Below, piece after piece: positions 28,301-41,035 of a stretch of DNA of 64,000 bases. Source of the stretch: Heterostelium album PN500 (lineage: Eukaryota > Evosea > Eumycetozoa > Acytosteliales > Acytosteliaceae); assembly GCF_000004825.1 (NCBI RefSeq), contig NW_008805090.1, forward strand, positions 496,001-560,000, given 5' to 3'. A program made the position numbers and the translations under genes. The notes beneath the pieces are model-generated. The model was not told the origin of the DNA, searched no databases, and saw nothing but the letters and a program-made list of their open reading frames with translations. The first letter of the stretch is position 1; each line of letters begins with the position of its first letter.

Positions 28301-30228
28301 TTGTCGTTGCTGTTGTTGTTGTTGTTTGTTTTTGAAATAGAGAACGAACAAACAGGTTTGAACTACCACTTAATAACTCTTCCAAGTCGCCAAACAGAGT
28401 GTCTCTGTTCTTCTCTAGCCATCCATCCATCTGGTAGACTACATCACCTGCAAAATGACGCACTCCAAACGTACCTTTAGCTAGCGATCGTTGGTAGCAG
28501 TTGTTGTGTGTGAGGAACGTTCGATTCAGTTTCTCGAGTAGCGACACCTCAGAACCCTTGGGCATGACACACTCGTCGTCGAGCAGCGCCAATATACCCT
28601 GTCCTTTCTTCTCGATCAGCTCCAAACACTGTTTGTTATCGGTGAAGTGCGCACTGCTCCAACTGATACCTTCGGCAGAGTAATCGCGTTGCTCACGCTC
28701 AAACACCTCCTGGATGAACTGACTCTGAAGTTTCTCATTGGTAAAGTTTATCAAGAGTTGCTCCAAGCTATTCGACGTCATATTCTCGAATCCAAAGATG
28801 TCCAGCACACCGATGAACAGCTTGTCGGCACTGCCCCGCAGACTTCCATTTTTCGACTTTTCCTGATTCTCCAGGAATCGTTTGTTGATCTTCTCAACGA
28901 TGAACTGGAAGATCTTGGCATACAGTGACTTGGCAAGAGAATCACGTGCTTCCTCTGCCTGCACAACTTCCATCGGCCGCGAATAGACCGATCCTCTTCC
29001 GATCGCTTTCAAATTACGTGATATCAGCGCGGTTTTGAAGAGAGTAGGAGGATAGCCAAGCAGCTGTGCCGTCGTATTAAGCGATGTCTGGCAACGTTCG
29101 TCTATAGCAGCATAGTTGGATTCATCTTTGATGAACTCTATGTTTCCGAGGTGGAGAATGGCCGCCACCGTCTGAAAGATTGAATTGCACTCGTCGACAC
29201 CGACACCAAACACCATCAATGCTTCTTTAACACGCTGATAGCTCTTGTGTGCTGCATCCAAACCGTCTGGCGACGATCGGTTGAATTTCATTAGAACCTC
29301 TGGCGATGCCTGGAGATAGCGGAACCGCTCTACACTCTTGTCGTCGAGCGACCACTTTTTGCGCTCGTCGGGCGATGCGCCATTCACAAGATAATAAAAA
29401 ATATGGTAATTCATATTGCCGAGATCGGGACGATGTGAAATCCTACTCTTCTCCAGCAGATATGTCTCAATGAGTGCACCACGCATCGCGCCATTTGAGT
29501 CGAATTCGACTTTAATAAATTTACCAAAACGTGAGGAATTATTGTTACGAGTTGTCGTGGCATTTCCAAAAGCTTCCAGGATTGGATTCGATCTGAGAAT
29601 GTCGGTGGCGATTGTGCCTCCACCCGATCGATGCGCCAGAAATTCGAGCAACGATTTCGATGCCTCTGTCTTTCCACTGCCAGACTCACCACTGATAATA
29701 ATTGATTGTGATTTTCGATCAGACCGCAGACCTGCATAGGCCAACGATGAAACTGAAAAAATATGTGGATCCAATTCTCTGACTTTAGAAACATCGCTGT
29801 ACAGCGTCAGTTTTTCAGGTCCATATAAATTATTTATCGATTTAAAAGGATTGATTGAAACTAATACATTTCCAATCCATGTCTAAAGCAACAATTATTA
29901 TTAATTGGGTTTTGTCAATAAATGAAAATAATTAAATTCCTTTTGTTTTTCCAGATTTCCAACTTACATATATTTTATTATTTTGATATCTATGTTTTAA
30001 ATTGTGAAGTAAATATGCCTCTGATAAATCGTTGATTTTAACCATATCTGTAAAATCGCGTAGGTCAAAAGGATTTATTATTTGGATCGCATTCTTTGCA
30101 GTTGAAACCTCGGATCCATCGTGTTCAAGTTCCACTACGATTTGATTTGAATCAATAGTTTTCTTTATCCGTCCGATTGCATATACTAAATTTGGGTGAG
30201 GAACCCACACCAATTCCTCTGGCTCCAT
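25329..30228 (-). CDS. myoM: Myosin M-type unconventional myosin with RhoGEF (DH-PH) tail
   Basis: Chimera of an actin motor and a Rho/Rac exchange factor, the architecture described for Dictyostelium MyoM. Exons: 30228-29968, 29882-26534, 26457-25645, 25558-25329; about 1,550 aa. Order: SH3-like N-domain (ELVWVPHP), P-loop GESGSGKT (152-159), switch I NNSSRFGK, Ser385 in GRGSVYS, switch II DIFGFE, then a T/N-rich loop-2 insert. Next come LSYVRCVKPN, two IQ motifs (about 795-835), a 90-residue E/K/R-rich helix, an S/T/P-rich linker, DH (about 1190-1375: ETEKDYVRDLQIVLDVF, IIKPVQRICKYPLLLRE) and PH (ending TEVQRSQWLKQIKSMIQ). The exon-3 acceptor at 26457 was chosen because it restores DLQIVLDVF, which a nearer AG does not. 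Ser385 lies at the TEDS position in a PAK-like consensus, suggesting control by heavy-chain kinase. Confidence 0.93.
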
Positions 30229-33200
30229 AACTCTATGGCCAACCTTCCCACCCCTTTAATATATCAAGTTTCAATATCGATAATGTTACAAAAAAAAAAA
30301 AAACAATATGATTTCTTGAAATTTCTAAACCAAAAATCCAATCTTATCTATTTTTTTTTCTTGCTACTACTAATAATGATTATTTAGTATTAATTATTTA
30401 ATTATTATTAAATTAACTATAGGATTGGTTGAAAGCCTATTATTATTATTACTATTGCTGTTGTTAATTAAAATAAATTTAAAGTTTAAATTAGTAAAAA
30501 GTTAATTAACTGTTCAATTTTGTGATAGGGATGTTGTTAAATGTAACATATTAAATGAATGTAAATTAGATATACCCAATATTATGTCTAAGTGGTAACT
30601 TTATACTTTTTTACCAACTATAAATTATTTATTTTTAGACGACTAGTGTGTTGTTTTGTTTTGTTTTGCTTTGTTTTGGTTGTTTTGATTGTTTTTTTTG
30701 TTTTGTTAAGTTGTTTGTTTGGTCATGTGATTATTTTCAAATTAAAATGGTTTGAAAAAACAAAAGAGAGAGAAGGAGGACCTCTAAATCAATGTTTGAA
30801 AGGGTGATGGATACAATGGCAATAGAGTGTACTCCAATTACTATAAAAAATCCATAAAACTGTCAACTCCTAATAAACAAACAATAACTGATTGTTGCAG
30901 TGCTAACTTGGTGTTACCAAAAACTAACTACAGTAGAAATTTTTGATTTCAAAACAACAACATCGGAGTAACAACAACAACACTTTGTTTTTACTTTAAA
31001 TGTGCTATGAAATTTCTATATACATTAATTAATATTGGTACTGTTTACTAAAAGTTTTGCTTGTATTTTATTTTATAAATAAAAATAACAATAACATACA
31101 AACGATCAAAGGGAAGTTTTGTGTTTGTGTGTTGTGTGTTTGATTGTTTTTGATTCTATCTGTCTATCTCTCTGAAAAATATATGTGTGTAGTGTGTGTG
31201 TGTTTGATTGTGGTGAATGTGTTAAGTGTACAGTGTGAAGATTATTTTAAATAACTTTGAGGTGTGAAATTAATTAGATCTCAAAGATAAAGTTTAAAAG
31301 TGATTAGCATTGGGTTTGTTTCGTTTTGACAAATGAAGTTGTTGAGCTGTGTTCTCAATAGCAAGTTTCGACTATAATCAGTATCATTCTTGATTGATTG
31401 ATTGATTGATGATCTACTTGGTGTGTAAAGATGGTGATTTACCCTCGACAGAGTAAATTTAACATTACTATAAATGCGACTCTACAATTCTGTCAGATGA
31501 CATCAAGACTTTTCCCAAGAAAAAACAAAAGAGAGAATTTCTTGTTATTATTTTATTCTTTTTGTTGTTTTACTTTTTTTTTTCGTTCTTTTAATTAATC
31601 CAATAAAATTACAAATATTCTATTTTCTATTATGTAAATAAATAATTTAAAAATATAAATTTAAATAAATAAACGGTCTGTTTTTTTTGTTTTTTTTTTT
31701 GATTTGCCAAATTTTACAAAAAATAGATATTTGAAATCTTGATCAAGGGAAATATCTCTTTGAAAAAAAAAATAAAACCAAAATTCTTTCAATGAATAGA
31801 AATGTATACCAATTCAATTTTCTTTTGAGTTTAGATTATTTTTTTTTTAAAAAAAAAAAAAAAAACAAAAAGACAAAGATGTAAAACAAACTAATTTATT
31901 GCTTATTTGTTGGAATGATTAAAGTTTGAAAAAATAAAATAATTTTTATATATTTTTTTATTATTATTTTTAATATTTTTGAACTTATTGATATCATTGT
32001 TGGTAAAATTGGGATAATTATAAAACAAAATCAATTTGTAAATCTAATAAATATAAATTATAAATAAAATAAATCAAATTTACCCACATGATTAAAAAAA
32101 AAAATTTAATTGAAAAAAAAAAAAGTTTTTTTTTTTTGATTTGTTTTTTTGTTTAAAAGTTGAGAAGTTTTGTGCCTGTAGAATTTTAGCATTATTTATT
32201 TTATCTTATTTTTAAATATTGTACAGTAAGTTTGGAGAAATAGGTAGCTGTTTTCTCATTTTTGGTATTTGCATTTATATCAGTAAATAAACTAAATAGT
32301 AAATAGGAAATAGGAAAAGTTAAAAAAAAACAGCACTATGATCAGTCTTTTCATTCAATAATACGAAATAGAGAGTTTAAAGGAATTAAAGGTATCATCA
32401 TATTATATAAATCAATATTTTATTCTCAAATTATCTTCAAATATCAAGATTGTAGTAGCATCATCAAACTAGTTACAAAATTAATTTCACTACACCAAAG
32501 TAAAATCAATCTATCAATCAAACAAAACAACCGACCAATCAATTCAATCCAGATCAAATCAAATCGTATCAAATCAATATGAAACCGGTTTCAATTTGAT
32601 ATATTTTGCATATTATATTTCTTTCTTTTTTTTTTTTGTTTTTACAACAACATTGTTTTTTTATCAGTAATAAAGTGGAATATGAATAAGATTGTCAAAT
32701 AATTATAATATACAGTTGCCTGCAAAGTAAAAAATCTAAAGACATTATATTGATGTTAGATTGGCATCATCAACAACACTGCAAACTTTAATTAATCATG
32801 ATAGATGACATATAAAAATCAGTGTTTATTTTAACCAATCCCACTCACTTATTCACACCCCACACCTTTGCTCACAAATCAACTCAAAATCAATAATACA
32901 CACATCAGCTAAAAACACAAGCAATCAATCAATTGAATACCTATTTAATTTATATATTGATATTTGTACAAAAATAATAATAAAATAAATAATAACATAG
33001 CCTGACTCTAGTATATATATATATATATTTAACATGTATATTTTCAAATAGGGCGAGTGGGGAATTGATTGATGATCCAGTGGAGTGGAATGTTTAGAGT
33101 GTTAAAAATCAAATCTCTTTTTCGAATCAAATTTGTTGTTTGTTGTTGTATTTATTTTATTTATTTTTTTTGTTTTAAAAAATCAATAGAATGATTATTG

Positions 33201-33440
33201 ATAACTGTGTTGTATAGTTAATTGTTTATCAACTAACTAGTGAGTTATGATGTTGGTTGTTGTAGTAATTTTTGTGTTGTGTTTTTTTTGTTAGAGATAA
33301 AGAAATATTAAATTCAAATTAAAAATACATTTAATTTAATTTAATTTATTAATAGAAGAAAAGAAAAAAAAAACAAAAGAACCAAGAATAATAATTTATA
33401 AGTAATCAAAATCAAAAAAATAAATTAAATTAAATTAAAA

Positions 33441-33481
<41 letters not shown>

Positions 33482-34141
33482 AGAAACATTGTAGTGACAC
33501 ATTTCACATTCTCACTTTTTCTTCTTTTGCAACATCATCATTATCATATCATATCATCTTTCGCCATATCGTATCATATTGATAGTGGATATTCAAAGAA
33601 ATAAAAAAAAAACAAAAACAAGATAATATAACCATAGAGAGTAAAGTTTCTCGAAAGATATTTACATTTTGGTTTGCCTTCTCGCTTGAAAAAAAAAAAA
33701 AACAAATTGGTTTGGTTGATTTTTATTTTTGTTGGTTTAAAAAAAAAAAAATAACAAACAAAAAAAAAACCAGTAAAAGGTCATCAAAATCACAAATCGG
33801 TCTTCCCTTAAAGTCCGATAGTTAGATAGATCAAATCAATCATCAATCAATATTTATTGATTTATTTGTTTGTCATTCATTTGCTTATTTTATTTATTAG
33901 ATGACTAAATAACTAACATCATCCATCATTAGTTTTGTAATAGTAAATTAGAAAGAAAAAAAGAAAAGAAAGACAAAATCGATATTTATATAGAATTTTT
34001 AGATAGACATAGGCGATAAATATAGAAAGTTAGTTGGTTCTTGGTTTATTTTTATTTATTTATTTCTGTCTGGTGTTGGATTATACATACAATATAGGGT
34101 ATTGGAATAATAGGAGTTTCTTAAAATCTAATAATAATATA
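30229..34141. other. Large intergenic region between divergent genes, no gene seen
   Basis: About 3.9 kb of A+T-rich DNA between the divergent myosin and kinase genes. It contains (ATAG)n at 33440-33482, many poly-A and poly-T runs, and TA repeats near 33010-33030. Short open frames at 30592-30807 and 31431-31598 have weak coding character. Long dispersed regulatory DNA or an unrecognised non-coding RNA is possible. Confidence 0.45.
33440..33482. repeat. (ATAG)n microsatellite
   Basis: About ten uninterrupted tetranucleotide copies of ATAG, within the region upstream of the kinase gene. Slippage-prone, so copy number probably differs between isolates. Confidence 0.9.
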
Positions 34142-34861
34142 ATGGTATGATCAAAAACCAACTGAATACATACATATTCAGAAGAAAGTAAAGAGAGATA
34201 CTCTGAAGCATGTTACTTACACACAATGATGATTGATCAATAATAATAATAGCAACAACCAGGTGGAGGTTTCACAACCAACAGCTTGATCAAAGCACGT
34301 TGGACTGTCATCAAGAAAATTGGACAGGGTGCATTCGGTGAAATCTATTCAGGAAAGAATATCATCAACAATGAATATGTAGCTATAAAAGTTGAGAAGA
34401 TCGACACTAAGAAACAAGTACTTAAATTAGAAGTTGCTGTTTTAAAGAAATTACAAGGTATTATTTATATTAATAATAATCAATAATAATAGAAAATTAT
34501 TTTTTAATTTATAGGATAAAAAATTTAATACTAATTATATTATTTTTTTTTATAATCTATTTTTTTTTTTTTTAATAAAATTATTTTATTATATTAGCAT
34601 GTCCATATGTATGTAGATTCATAACATGTGGAAGACATGGAGATTATAATTATATGGTGATGGAACTTCTTGGTGACAATCTATCGGATCTGAGAAGAAG
34701 ACAAGTCGATGGAAAGTTTTCGATGACTACCACACTGAAGCTTGGTATTCAAATGATTCAGTCACTCGAGGCAGTACATGATCTTGGTTATTTACATCGT
34801 GATGTTAAACCAGTAAGTAGATAGATGGTCATGATCAGATCAGATCTATTGATGGATGATA

Positions 34862-34892
<31 letters not shown>

Positions 34893-36048
34893 CAAAACAC
34901 AATAGTAATAATTTATTAATTATTGATCTATAATTCCTTAAAATATAGTCGAATTTCGCTATTGGATTAGGACCAAATAAGAGACATATTACATATTTAA
35001 TTGATTTCGGATTGGCAAGACGCTATGTTTTGTCGAGTCTCGAGGTCAGACCGGCGAGAGAGTCCACTGGTTTCAGGGGCACAGCACGTTACGCATCGAT
35101 TAATTCACATCTTTCAAAGGATTTGGGTAGACGCGACGATTTGTGGTCTATCTTTTATGTGCTGATAGAGTTTGCAGAGGGTCAGCTTCCATGGCGAAAG
35201 CTGAAGGATAAAGATCAAATCGGTGACTGGAAGATCAAATATAACACACCGGAACTGGTAAAGGATCTTCCACACCAATTCGAGCTATTTATGCGACATC
35301 TGAAATCGCTCTCCTACGAGGAGCGTCCCAACTATGTATATTTACAGAATCTACTACGCGAATGCTACACTGAGAAAGGAGGAGTCGACAATACTCCTTT
35401 CGATTGGGAGCTAACCACAGCCACCACCAACCAAAGCAACACAAGCACTGGAACATTACAATTACCAAAAGTGTAAGTGTTTATATCAACACGGTTTTTA
35501 TATATATATATATATATTTAAACAATTTAAAACTAATTTTGTTTTGTTTCTTTTGGTGTTTGATTTATCTATCACACAGAACATTACCATCACCATCAAC
35601 AGTTGAGGTGGAGGCAAGTAGATCACGTGAGAATGACAGTCAGCGTGTAAATTCCAAACCAAACAAAGATTCACCACCCATTGAGAATGAAACGGGATCA
35701 CCTCAACCTCAGATTCATCGTAAGGATTCTGCGAGTGCATCGGTCATTGCCGCATCGTCAGAGGCTGAAAACAAGTCGGGATCGTGGAACAATAAGAGCT
35801 CACCACGAACCAAAAAAGATCACGCTGGACATCAACTGCACAGCGAAGAACCTTCCACCGGTAAATACAACCAGCAGCAGCAGAAACCGAGCCATTCATT
35901 GGCACCCAACAACAGCAACAACAACAACAATCATAACAACAGCAGTAATCAGATAGCACAAAACGATCAACAATCTAAAATCGCAATTTCAAGCTCACAT
36001 TCGAAATCCAAAGCCAAGTGTTGTGGTGGTAAATGTACAATCATGTAA
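34142..36048 (+). CDS. Tau-tubulin kinase-like Ser/Thr protein kinase with C-terminal CaaX box
   Basis: Protein kinase of the CK1/TTBK group. Certain exons: 34598-34812, 34949-35472, 35580-36048, and one ending at 34457. Motifs: GQGAFGEIY loop, YVAIKVEK lysine, LHRDVKPSN catalytic loop, LIDFGLARRY, and the TTBK-type ESTGFRGTARYAS in place of the APE region. The tail is polar and rich in N, Q and S, and ends KCCGGKCTIM. That is a CaaX prenylation signal (CTIM) preceded by basic residues and a Cys pair, implying membrane anchoring. The start is uncertain. The kinase exon is open only from 34253 and has no in-frame ATG before 34286. An ATG-only exon (34142-34144, donor GTATGA) joined to 34253 gives 471 aa and keeps phase, but other upstream exons cannot be excluded. 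Intron 3 has a 26-base A run (34867-34892). Confidence 0.85.
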
Positions 36049-36106
36049 AACTAGTAAACTATTAGAAAAAAAGAATATTAGTCAAACAACAAAAAGAACA
36101 AAATAC

Positions 36107-36161
<55 letters not shown>

Positions 36162-37041
36162 TAACAATAACAATATATATATACAACCAAAAGAACAACT
36201 AAACTAAACTAAACAATTTGCTTTGATTTGTTTTCGCTCTCTCAACCAAATAAGTAGTACAACAACTTCAACCAACCAACCAACCAACTAACCAACCAAT
36301 TAATAGAAAAAAAAGAAAAAAAAACAAAAAAAACATAACAACAAAAAAAAAGAAAGAAAAGAAACCAACTGTCCAACAATTATTCAACAGAACATGGTGT
36401 GGAAAGATAGATCTATACAGTAATTTGTAATAGTACAAATAACTTGGCAACAACAACAACAACAACAAACTTATTATTATTATTATTAATAGTAATATTT
36501 ATATCTATAACAAACATACCCATCACTCCACATAACCAAACCCAAACATAAAAGTATTTTATTTTATTTTTTCGCAATCGCCTCCAAAAGCCACCTTTAC
36601 CAATACTCCCCAAACAACAACAACAACAATTCCAAATTACATAATTAATAGTTAGTTTTGATCAATTATTACTACCATATTCCTATCTAAAAATAACAAT
36701 ATCAATAACAATAACAACAATAATAATATAATAGTAGTAATAGTACTTTTTAATCATTCTTTCATTAATTATTTGTTACCATAAATAAATTTATAAATCC
36801 AAACCAAACAAGACTCTTTTTTTGAATACAAATTAGTCCAACAAACATATTTTAGTGAATCGATCAAGTCCCAAATCTGTGAAGGGCTTGTTTTTTTGTA
36901 ATATTATTTTTTTTAATTAATTTTTTTTTTTTGTAAGATTTTTTTTTTATTTTTTTGAATTTCTTTGATTGATTGATGGCTTATTGATTTGATTGTTTTA
37001 AATAAGATTAAATATATAAATATAAGAAGAAAAGAATAATA
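36049..37041. other. Intergenic, no gene seen
   Basis: A+T-rich spacer with an (AAT)n microsatellite, CAA repeats near 36440-36470 and poly-T runs just before the MICU1-like gene. No coding frame with convincing composition. Confidence 0.5.
36106..36159. repeat. (AAT)n microsatellite
   Basis: About 18 tandem ATA/AAT units about 60 bp after the kinase stop codon, probably in its 3' untranslated region. Confidence 0.9.
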
Positions 37042-38473
37042 ATGTTTACAAATAGATTAGTTATTCAATCAACAAAAAGATTGAATCAATCATTAAGATT
37101 GTCAAGTTCAACAACAGGAAGAACTTCAGTAGTCAGATTATATTCATCTGGTCAACAACAACAACAACACAATCAATATAATCAATATAATCAAAATCAA
37201 AAACAAAAAATAAATTGGAAACGGATTAATATAGGTTGTGGTTTGGCTGTATTAGCCACATCGGTTGTACTTGCTGCCGATGAAACCACTGCTCACCAAC
37301 CAAATTGGCGTGAGAAGATCTTCACCAACTATCAAGATCGTATTCGTGAGTTCAGTACACCAGAAAAGATATTCCAAACATTTGCATCAATAAATAAGAA
37401 TGGTAAGTAGTTAGTTAATAATCACAATCAACTCTTTCAATCATATAATATATAAATATTTAAATATCTATCTTTTATAAAGGTGAAACAAAATAATAAT
37501 ATTGTATGTTTTTTTTTTCTCGTCAGGTGAATATTTTATGACTTTAGATGATTTTGTACGTGCTGTTTTACCACACCAATTCAAGTCTTCATCACCAGGT
37601 TCAACCAAGAACAAATCTCTGGACATTAAAGAGGTGCCAATATCATTCAAGATTGCCGATGTCGATGGTGACGGTTTGATTTCGTTTGGTGAGTTTATGT
37701 TCTTCTCGACTCTGTTGTCAATTCCAGAGAAGAGTGTCGATATTGCCTTCAAGATATTCGACGTCAATCACGACAACTCGATCGACGTCAACGAGTTTAC
37801 AAAGATCTTTAGAATTCTCAAGAATCAATCTGCCTTTACAAAGTCATCGACTGGCACCAGCCAAAAGTCGCTGCTTTCGCAGGGCTGGGTCGACTACCTC
37901 TTTGGTAAGCATGGCGACAACTCACTGACACTTGAAAAGTTCAAGTCGCTGTTGGAGCAGGTTCGTCGTGATGTCCTACAACTGGAGTTCCACATCTACG
38001 ATCCCAAGAGCACAGGCCAGATCTCACAGCGTGATTTCGGACTGTTGATATCGTCGTATGCCAACGTGAACATGCGTAACAGCTACTTGAAGTCGGTCGA
38101 GTCGTTGCCAACCACCGTCAACAACACCGGCAGCAAGGGTGTCACATTCGAGCAATTCGTTGGTTTCAATCGTTTGTTGAACAAGCTCGATGAGGTCGGT
38201 CTCTCCATCGATCTCTACAAGGGAATCAACCAGCCATTCACCAAGAGCGAGTTCAAGTATATCGCCAAGGTCATCTGCCAGTTTGAGCCATCGAACGAAG
38301 TGGTCGACACCGTCTACGCCATCTTTGATGCCGATAAGAACGGTGATCTCTCTAAAGACGAATTCGTATCGGTCATGCGTAGAAGAAAGTACAGAGGACT
38401 CGAAGAATCAAGAGATACAGGTTTTGTAGCAAGATTAGAGAAGATCTATCAAGTCATCACTGGAAAGCTTTAA
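37042..38473 (+). CDS. MICU1-like mitochondrial calcium-uptake regulator (EF-hand protein)
   Basis: Likely gatekeeper of the mitochondrial calcium uniporter. Exons 37042-37402 and 37527-38473 give 435 aa. The N-terminus is Arg/Ser/Thr-rich without acidic residues (MFTNRLVIQSTKRLNQ), as in mitochondrial presequences, followed by a Q/N tract and a hydrophobic segment (IGCGLAVLATSVVLAA). Three EF-hand loops are visible: DVDGDGLISFGE (165-176), DVNHDNSIDVNE (199-210) and DADKNGDLSKDE (388-399). The spacing resembles MICU1 and its relatives, with the helical N- and C-lobes between. Animal MICU1 has two working EF hands; the first loop here looks canonical as well. An earlier AG acceptor at 37482-37483 was rejected because it leads to a stop within four codons. 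Which MICU paralog it matches is not decidable. Confidence 0.85.
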
Positions 38474-39078
38474 ATACAAAAAAGAAAAAAAAGAGAAAAC
38501 CAAGAGATAGAAAGAAAGAAAGATTGTACCATTATCTAAAATTTTTAAATCAATCAAATCATCATCATCCATAAACAAACAATCATAAAATTGTATTATT
38601 CAATTCAAAATATAAAACAACGAAAAGACAACGCTTAATATAGAATCATCAAAGAAAGAAAAAAAACAAACAAACAAATAACAAACTGATAATTAAGAAA
38701 ATAAATAAAAGTTTATTGTAATTATATAAATCTAAATTATTGAATTAATTAGTATCAAGAGAATAATTATTTCTTCCCAGTTATTATAACCCTATTTAAA
38801 ATTATCTAAGACAATTTGAAATTTCTATAACTTTGATCTTCAAAAAAAAAAAAAATGGTGGTTCGTGTGTGTTAAAATACAAAAAAGAATAAGCTCTATT
38901 ATTTTTATGAATTCTTTGTCTGTGGTCTGGGAATATTTAAAATATTAATATAAAATAAATAAAATAAAATAAAATAAAATTAATTTATTTTATATCTTTA
39001 TTTTTTATTTATTTGTTTATTTTATATATTTTTATTTTATTATTTTTAGTTTTTTTTATATTTTTTTTTGTAAAAAAA
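38474..39078. other. Intergenic, no gene seen
   Basis: A+T-rich spacer with short AAAAT repeats (38955-38981) and long T runs ahead of the carboxypeptidase start. Contains the 3' end of the MICU1-like transcript and the next promoter. Confidence 0.5.
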
Positions 39079-40884
39079 ATGAAAAATCAAAAGTTTGTGT
39101 GCTTTGTAATTTTTTCAGTATTGTTTAGTTCTATTTTAGTATCTGGACATCTACAATCACTATCAAATGTAAAATTATATACAATTCACCATGATGGAGA
39201 TTCAAACATATTGGAATTCATTTCGAGTAGACAGAAAGATCTAATAGTGGATCATGGCAGAACACGTACCGAATTGGATGTCTACATGCCTGATCAACTC
39301 TATCAAGAGTTTTCAACGTTGTTTCCAAATAGCATCAATTTGAAACCGATCAATAGGAATATCATCAATCAAAACAAAGAATCACCAAAAGTCAATAAAA
39401 GATCGATTGGTTCATTGGTTTCCCACGATTCATTTTACAGCTACACTGAACTTTCAGATTTTCTGAATTCAGTTGCAAATAACTATGGAAATATATCGAA
39501 ATTGTATTCTATTGGTACTTCACATGAAGGAAGACAGCTATGGGGTATCGATATCACTGCCAATCCAAGAATGGATGAAATGGAACCACAAATTAAATTG
39601 GTTGGAAATATGCATGGTGATGAAATCGTTGGCAGACATCTATTGATCTATTTAATCGACCACCTTGTCACCAACTATGAAACCGACCAAACCATTAAAT
39701 ATCTATTGGATAACACCAAAATATCAATAGTTCCATCAATGAATCCAGATGGATATGAAAGAGGACAACGTGGAAATTATCATGATATAGGTACACACTT
39801 ATTTAACTAGATTTCCCAAACAATAATAATAATTACTTACTCTAAAGATATATCTAAAGATTTAAATAGAAATTTCCCTAATCCATATCCAATAAGTCAA
39901 TGGGAGGTAACTCCTATCCAACCAGAAACAGCTGCAATCATTAAATGGACAAGGCAAAATAGATTTATTTTGAGTGCAAATCTACATGGTGGTGCTGAAG
40001 TTGTAAACTATCCTTATGATTCCTTGAGAGGAAGAATACCAAACTATGGAGGTGTTGGTGAATATAGTGCGGCACCTGATGATATCACTTTTAGAAAGAT
40101 TGCTTTAACCTACTCACTGAATCACAAGACAATGTATGAATCGAACGAGTTTCCATCGGGGATCACCAACGGTGCTTCCTGGTATGTTTTGAATGGTGGA
40201 ATGCAAGATTGGAACTACGATAATACCAATGATATGGAGATCACCGTTGAAGTATCGAATGACAAAACACCCTTATCTTCGGAACTTCCTCTCTACTGGG
40301 ACAAGAACAAGAATGCTTTGTTGTCATTCCTCATGCTGCCATTGAAGATGGGTTTCTATGGAAAGGTCTCTGCGATGAATGGTGGTCCTGTCCAAGCAAA
40401 GATCGAAGTGGAAGGTATTGATCATCCAATTTGGTCATTCGCTCAATATGGAGACTACTACCGAATCATCGATGCTGGCTTCTACAATGTCACTGTGAGT
40501 GCACCTGGATACAAGACTATCAACAGAATGATCCTAGTTCAGAATGGTCATAGAACAAAGAGCGATTACATTCTAGAGAAAGTCAATTCCTTTGATTTCA
40601 ATGCAAAGCTAGATATCGCACCAAATTCAAAGGAATTACTCTCAGTGGAGGATCACAAGTTACCAAAACCAATCCCAATTGACAGCAGCCATAATGATAA
40701 CTCTGTCCAACAAGAGGAAAAGTTCTTTACACTTGATCATATGACTATCATATTGATTGTAACAGCAACATTGGGATTGGTAATACTATCACTATTGGTG
40801 GTAATTGTAATTCTAATTAAAAAGTATTTGGATGTGAAAAGAAAGTTTGAAATTTTAGATTCAAAAAGATTTCAACATATTTAA
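39079..40884 (+). CDS. Membrane-anchored zinc carboxypeptidase, M14B (CPD/CPE/CPM-like)
   Basis: Metallocarboxypeptidase that removes C-terminal residues, probably at the cell surface or in the secretory pathway. Exons 39079-39790 and 39860-40884 give 578 aa. ATG at 39079 is preferred because it follows an A run and begins a signal peptide (MKNQKFVCFVIFSVLFSSIL); the frame upstream is T-rich leader with no ATG. Zinc ligands: HGDE (His179, Glu182) and His280 in LSANLHGGAE. Other M14 hallmarks are MNPDGYE, DLNRNFPNPYP (formed across the intron) and the catalytic Glu368 in EITVEVS. A transthyretin-like domain follows (GFYGKVSAMNGGPVQAKIEV ... DAGFYNVTVSAPGYK), typical of the M14B subfamily. A transmembrane helix near residues 530-555 (IILIVTATLGLVILSLLVVI) precedes a short basic cytosolic tail. 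All catalytic residues are present. Confidence 0.92.
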
Positions 40885-41035
40885 TAAAATTTACTTGTGA
40901 ATCATAAATATTTAAATTTCTTTTATCTTTTGTTTAATAAAACAAATTAAAAAAAGTTTTAATATTTGATTAATTTATTTACTACTGATTACAACAACAA
41001 TAAACAATTTTGAATACATTGGTTATTTTGATAAT

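Noticed and set aside
30592-30807. 71-codon frame after the myosin gene
   Set aside because: Encoded mainly by GTTTTGTTTT repeats (F, V, L, C); composition matches simple repeats, not genes.
37483-37498. Alternative acceptor for MICU1-like exon 2
   Set aside because: Gives a stop after GETK, while the acceptor at 37525-37526 keeps the conserved frame.
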